Positions 62,063 to 64,000 of a stretch of DNA of 64,000 nucleotides are shown piece by piece. Position 1 is the first letter of the stretch, and every line of letters begins with the position of its first letter. The DNA comes from SMBSF63 sp034003545 (GTDB lineage Bacteria > Chloroflexota > Anaerolineae > Anaerolineales > Anaerolineaceae), in contig CAYURM010000013.1 of the NCBI GenBank assembly GCA_964447155.1, positions 21,364-85,363 of the forward strand, in the 5' to 3' direction. The notes under the pieces are model-generated. The model was not told the DNA's origin and did not search any database. It saw only the letters and a program-made list of their open reading frames with translations. The position numbers and the translations under genes are program-made.

Positions 62063-62806
62063 ATGCCTTCAAACTTCACCATCTTCCCCGCCATTGACCT
62101 GCGTAACGGTCAAGTCGTGCGCCTCAAGGAAGGCGACCCCAATCGCCAGACCAACTATGCCAGCGACCCCGCCGGGGTTGCCACCCGCTGGCTGGATGCC
62201 GGCGCGCAGTATCTGCACGTCGTCAACCTCGACGGCGCATTTGAAGAAGCTGATACTGCCAACCAGCAAGCACTGCAATCCATCCTTGCTGTAGCGTCAG
62301 CCCGTCAAATCCCCGTCCAGTTCGGCGGCGGCCTGCGCAGCCTGGAAGACGCAGACCGCGTCATTGCCCTCGGCGTCATCCGCGTTATCCTCGGCACTGT
62401 CGCAGTAAGAGAACCTGAACTGGTACGACAAGCTGTGAAGCGATGGGGCGCTGACCGCGTCGCCGTCAGCCTCGACTCGCGCGACGGTATTGTTCAGGTG
62501 CGCGGCTGGCAGGAATCATCCAACCAGTCCGCTGTTGAACTGGGGCAAACCTTCTTTGAAATGGGCTTGCGCTGGATTGTCTTCACCGACATTGCCCGTG
62601 ACGGCCTGCAAACCGGCGTCAATCTGAACGCCACCGTCAATCTGGCAAAAGAAACCGGCCTGAGCGTGATCGCCTCCGGCGGCGTCAACCTCATCGCAGG
62701 CGTCAACGCCATCCGCCAGGCTGGCCTGCCCGGTGTCGTCATCGGCCGCGCCCTGTATGAAGGCAGTATCAACCCAGCTGAATTGTTCAATTCGAAAAAG
62801 GAGTAA
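62063..62806 (+). CDS. hisA: Phosphoribosylformimino-5-aminoimidazole carboxamide ribotide isomerase
   Basis: About 247 residues, normal for this TIM-barrel enzyme (ProFAR to PRFAR). The first catalytic aspartate is in FPAIDLRNGQVVRL, the second in VFTDIARDGLQTGVN; GVIRVILGTVAV is the phosphate-binding loop. ATG at 62063 lies 10 bases after AAGGA; ATG at 62045 is an alternative. It is 2 bp from hisF. Confidence 0.95.
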   Translation: MPSNFTIFPAIDLRNGQVVRLKEGDPNRQTNYASDPAGVATRWLDAGAQYLHVVNLDGAFEEADTANQQALQSILAVASARQIPVQFGGGLRSLEDADRVIALGVIRVILGTVAVREPELVRQAVKRWGADRVAVSLDSRDGIVQVRGWQESSNQSAVELGQTFFEMGLRWIVFTDIARDGLQTGVNLNATVNLAKETGLSVIASGGVNLIAGVNAIRQAGLPGVVIGRALYEGSINPAELFNSKKE

Positions 62807-62808
62807 AT

Positions 62809-63588
62809 ATGCTCGCCAAACGTATCATCCCCTGCCTGGACATCGCCGAAGGCCGCGTGGTCAAAGGCGTCCATTTCGTCAACCTGCGTGATGCCGGTGA
62901 CCCGGTGGAACAAGCGAAAATTTATGACGCCACCGGCGCAGACGAGCTGGTTTTCCTGGATATCTCCGCCACCCCTGATGGCCGCGCCACCGCCGTCAAA
63001 ACCGTCCAGCGCGTCGCGGAACAGGTCTTTATGCCGCTCACCGTTGGCGGCGGCATCCGCAAAGTGGAAGACATGCATAGAATGCTTCTTGCCGGGGCGG
63101 ATAAGGTCAGCATCAACTCCGCTGCCGTGCATGACCCCACCCTGCTCGCTGAGGGCGCACAGCGCTTTGGCAGCCAGTGCATTGTCCTCGCCGTCGATGC
63201 CCGCCGCGTGACCGACCCTGGTGCAGCACCCCGCTGGGAAGTCGTCATCAATGGCGGCCGCACGCCCACCGGCCTCGATGCCATCGAGTGGATTGTCAAA
63301 GGCGTGGCAGCCGGATCCGGAGAAATCCTCCTCACCAGCATGGATGCCGACGGCACCCTCGCCGGATATGACATTGACCTGACCCGCTCCGCCTCCGAAG
63401 CCGTCAATGTCCCCATCATCGCCTCCGGCGGTGCCGGAACAATGGCCCACTTTGCCGAAGTTCTCACCGACGGCAAAGCCGATGCCGCCCTCGCCGCCTC
63501 CCTCTTCCATGACGGCAAGCTCAGCATCCCGGAGTTAAAAACCTACCTGGCAGAGCAAGGTATCCCAATCAGGAATATCCCCACGTAG
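62809..63588 (+). CDS. hisF: Imidazole glycerol phosphate synthase, cyclase subunit
   Basis: 259 residues. Catalytic aspartates lie in RIIPCLDIAEGRVVKGV and LTSMDADGTLAGYD. The phosphate loops are GGGIRKVEDM and SGGAGTM. With HisH it makes imidazole glycerol phosphate and AICAR. AAGGAG precedes ATG at 62809. It is last of the visible his genes; hisI/hisE are not in the window. Confidence 0.96.
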   Translation: MLAKRIIPCLDIAEGRVVKGVHFVNLRDAGDPVEQAKIYDATGADELVFLDISATPDGRATAVKTVQRVAEQVFMPLTVGGGIRKVEDMHRMLLAGADKVSINSAAVHDPTLLAEGAQRFGSQCIVLAVDARRVTDPGAAPRWEVVINGGRTPTGLDAIEWIVKGVAAGSGEILLTSMDADGTLAGYDIDLTRSASEAVNVPIIASGGAGTMAHFAEVLTDGKADAALAASLFHDGKLSIPELKTYLAEQGIPIRNIPT

Positions 63589-63660
63589 GGGCGCATAGCA
63601 TCCAATGCGTTATTGGACGGCATACCATAGGCATAAAGCTAAGAAAAAGAAAACAAATAT

Positions 63661-63842
63661 TTCCCTTGGAAAGGTTGGATGGCGAAATGTGTTCAAAGTA
63701 TCACAAATTGGTTAGCAATGTCCCCCTTTTCAAGGTTCGCGCGAGATCAACCTTGAAAAGGGTCGGTTTGCAGGCCATTAAATCTTACCGGCGACGGGAC
63801 GGGGCAAGTAAAAGGATGAGTGCGCCAACCTTTCCAAGGGAA
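63661..63842. repeat. 182-bp nested inverted-repeat element
   Basis: The outer perfect 18-bp arms are TTCCCTTGGAAAGGTTGG (63661-63678) and CCAACCTTTCCAAGGGAA (63825-63842). Inside them is a perfect 14-bp hairpin, CCCTTTTCAAGGTT (63724-63737) with AACCTTGAAAAGGG (63749-63762). The left and right inner arms share AAGGTT/CCTTT motifs with the outer arms. No convincing ORF is present: a 62-codon frame crosses the whole element but its reading is that of the palindromes. It could be a MITE-like insertion or a structured RNA. It lies in the 403-bp gap after hisF. Confidence 0.65.
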
Positions 63843-63850
63843 GTTTTGAC

Positions 63851-63896
63851 TTAGCGGGCTGCCTATGGCACGGCGTGCGCCCAGGCACCTCGCTAA
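63851..63896. repeat. Imperfect hairpin beside the nested element
   Basis: TTAGCG (63851-63856) pairs with CGCTAA (63891-63896), with TGCCT/AGGCA inside and a GC-rich loop. It lies 8 bp from the nested element. Its relation to that element is unknown. It has no T-run. Confidence 0.45.
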
Positions 63897-63979
63897 CGCA
63901 ATAGCATGCCATTTAAAATAACCCGGTAAACGATCCTTTTTTATGTAACTGATGTTACGCAAAAGAGGCAAAAATCGGG

Positions 63980-64000
63980 TAATCTTAAGGCATGGACAAA
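63980..64000 (+). CDS. Possible start of a gene running off the window
   Basis: ATG at 63992 begins Met-Asp-Lys and runs off the end. TAATCT (63980-63985) is followed by exactly six bases before the ATG, the same arrangement as at recG and the lipoprotein gene, so it may be a leaderless gene. Only three codons are visible, so identity is unknown. Confidence 0.2.

Noticed and set aside
63666..63854. A 62-codon ORF in the last 400 bases
   Set aside because: It runs through the perfect inverted repeats; codons on both arms are complementary, so the reading is a by-product.
1..64000. CRISPR array, intact insertion sequence or prophage
   Set aside because: No regularly spaced repeats, no transposase with terminal repeats, and no phage structural genes were found.

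Overview
The window reads as chromosomal DNA of a free-living bacterium, most likely a member of the Chloroflexota, class Anaerolineae. This is an inference from gene content: many GT-C type membrane glycosyltransferases, a two-gene SufC/SufB-like (SMS type) iron-sulfur system, paired radical-SAM/DUF2344 genes, a MurA with aspartate at the catalytic cysteine position, and Ser/Thr kinases fused to PQQ propellers. No database search was possible. Gene starts were moved from the longest ORF to the codon best supported by a ribosome binding site, an ATGA overlap or a promoter; ATG, GTG and TTG starts all occur.

Layout. 132-12055: eight polytopic GT-C/GT87-like membrane proteins, seven on the minus strand and one divergent. 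12116-17357: a GNAT-like protein, a YyaL-type thioredoxin-fold protein, MurA and thioredoxin. 17485-25734: a signalling block with an orphan OmpR-type regulator, an 80-residue unknown, a zinc-ribbon FHA protein, a J-like/vWA protein, a PP2C phosphatase and a kinase-PQQ protein in one minus-strand run; then a truncated DUF362 gene, an SH3-like membrane protein and a second kinase. 25758-38049: housekeeping genes rpe, rpmB, Asp23, fakA, degV, recG, coaD, a coiled-coil protein, lon, folC and a DUF503 gene. 38322-47726: an SDR enzyme, the radical-SAM/DUF2344 pair, tRNA-Arg(CCG), fbp, a YugP-type peptidase, a large lipoprotein and rex. 47831-51661: an EttA-type ABC-F gene and the divergent smsC-smsB pair. 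52072-56829: a five-gene minus-strand operon led by an ArsR-type regulator with an operator over its own promoter. 57084-63588: a histidine operon, leader peptide then hisG-D-C-B-H-A-F. The last 400 bases hold nested inverted repeats and the possible start of another gene.

Regulation is unusually readable. The his operon has a consensus-like promoter, a leader peptide with three consecutive His codons and an intrinsic terminator before hisG. rex carries a 17-of-18 match to the Rex operator over its -35. The ArsR-type gene has an 18-bp perfect palindrome at its transcription start. Several genes have a -10 box only 6-10 nt before the start codon, which suggests leaderless transcripts.

Non-coding structure is plentiful: three copies of a REP/BIME-like element with GTAG and CTAC feet, a pair of GGACAGGTC palindromes upstream of the radical-SAM gene, several intrinsic terminators, and a 182-bp nested inverted-repeat element at the right end. 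I saw no CRISPR array, no intact insertion sequence and no prophage. The most novel candidates are the phospho-signalling cassette built around a J-like/vWA protein that lacks HPD, and the leaderless his attenuator.
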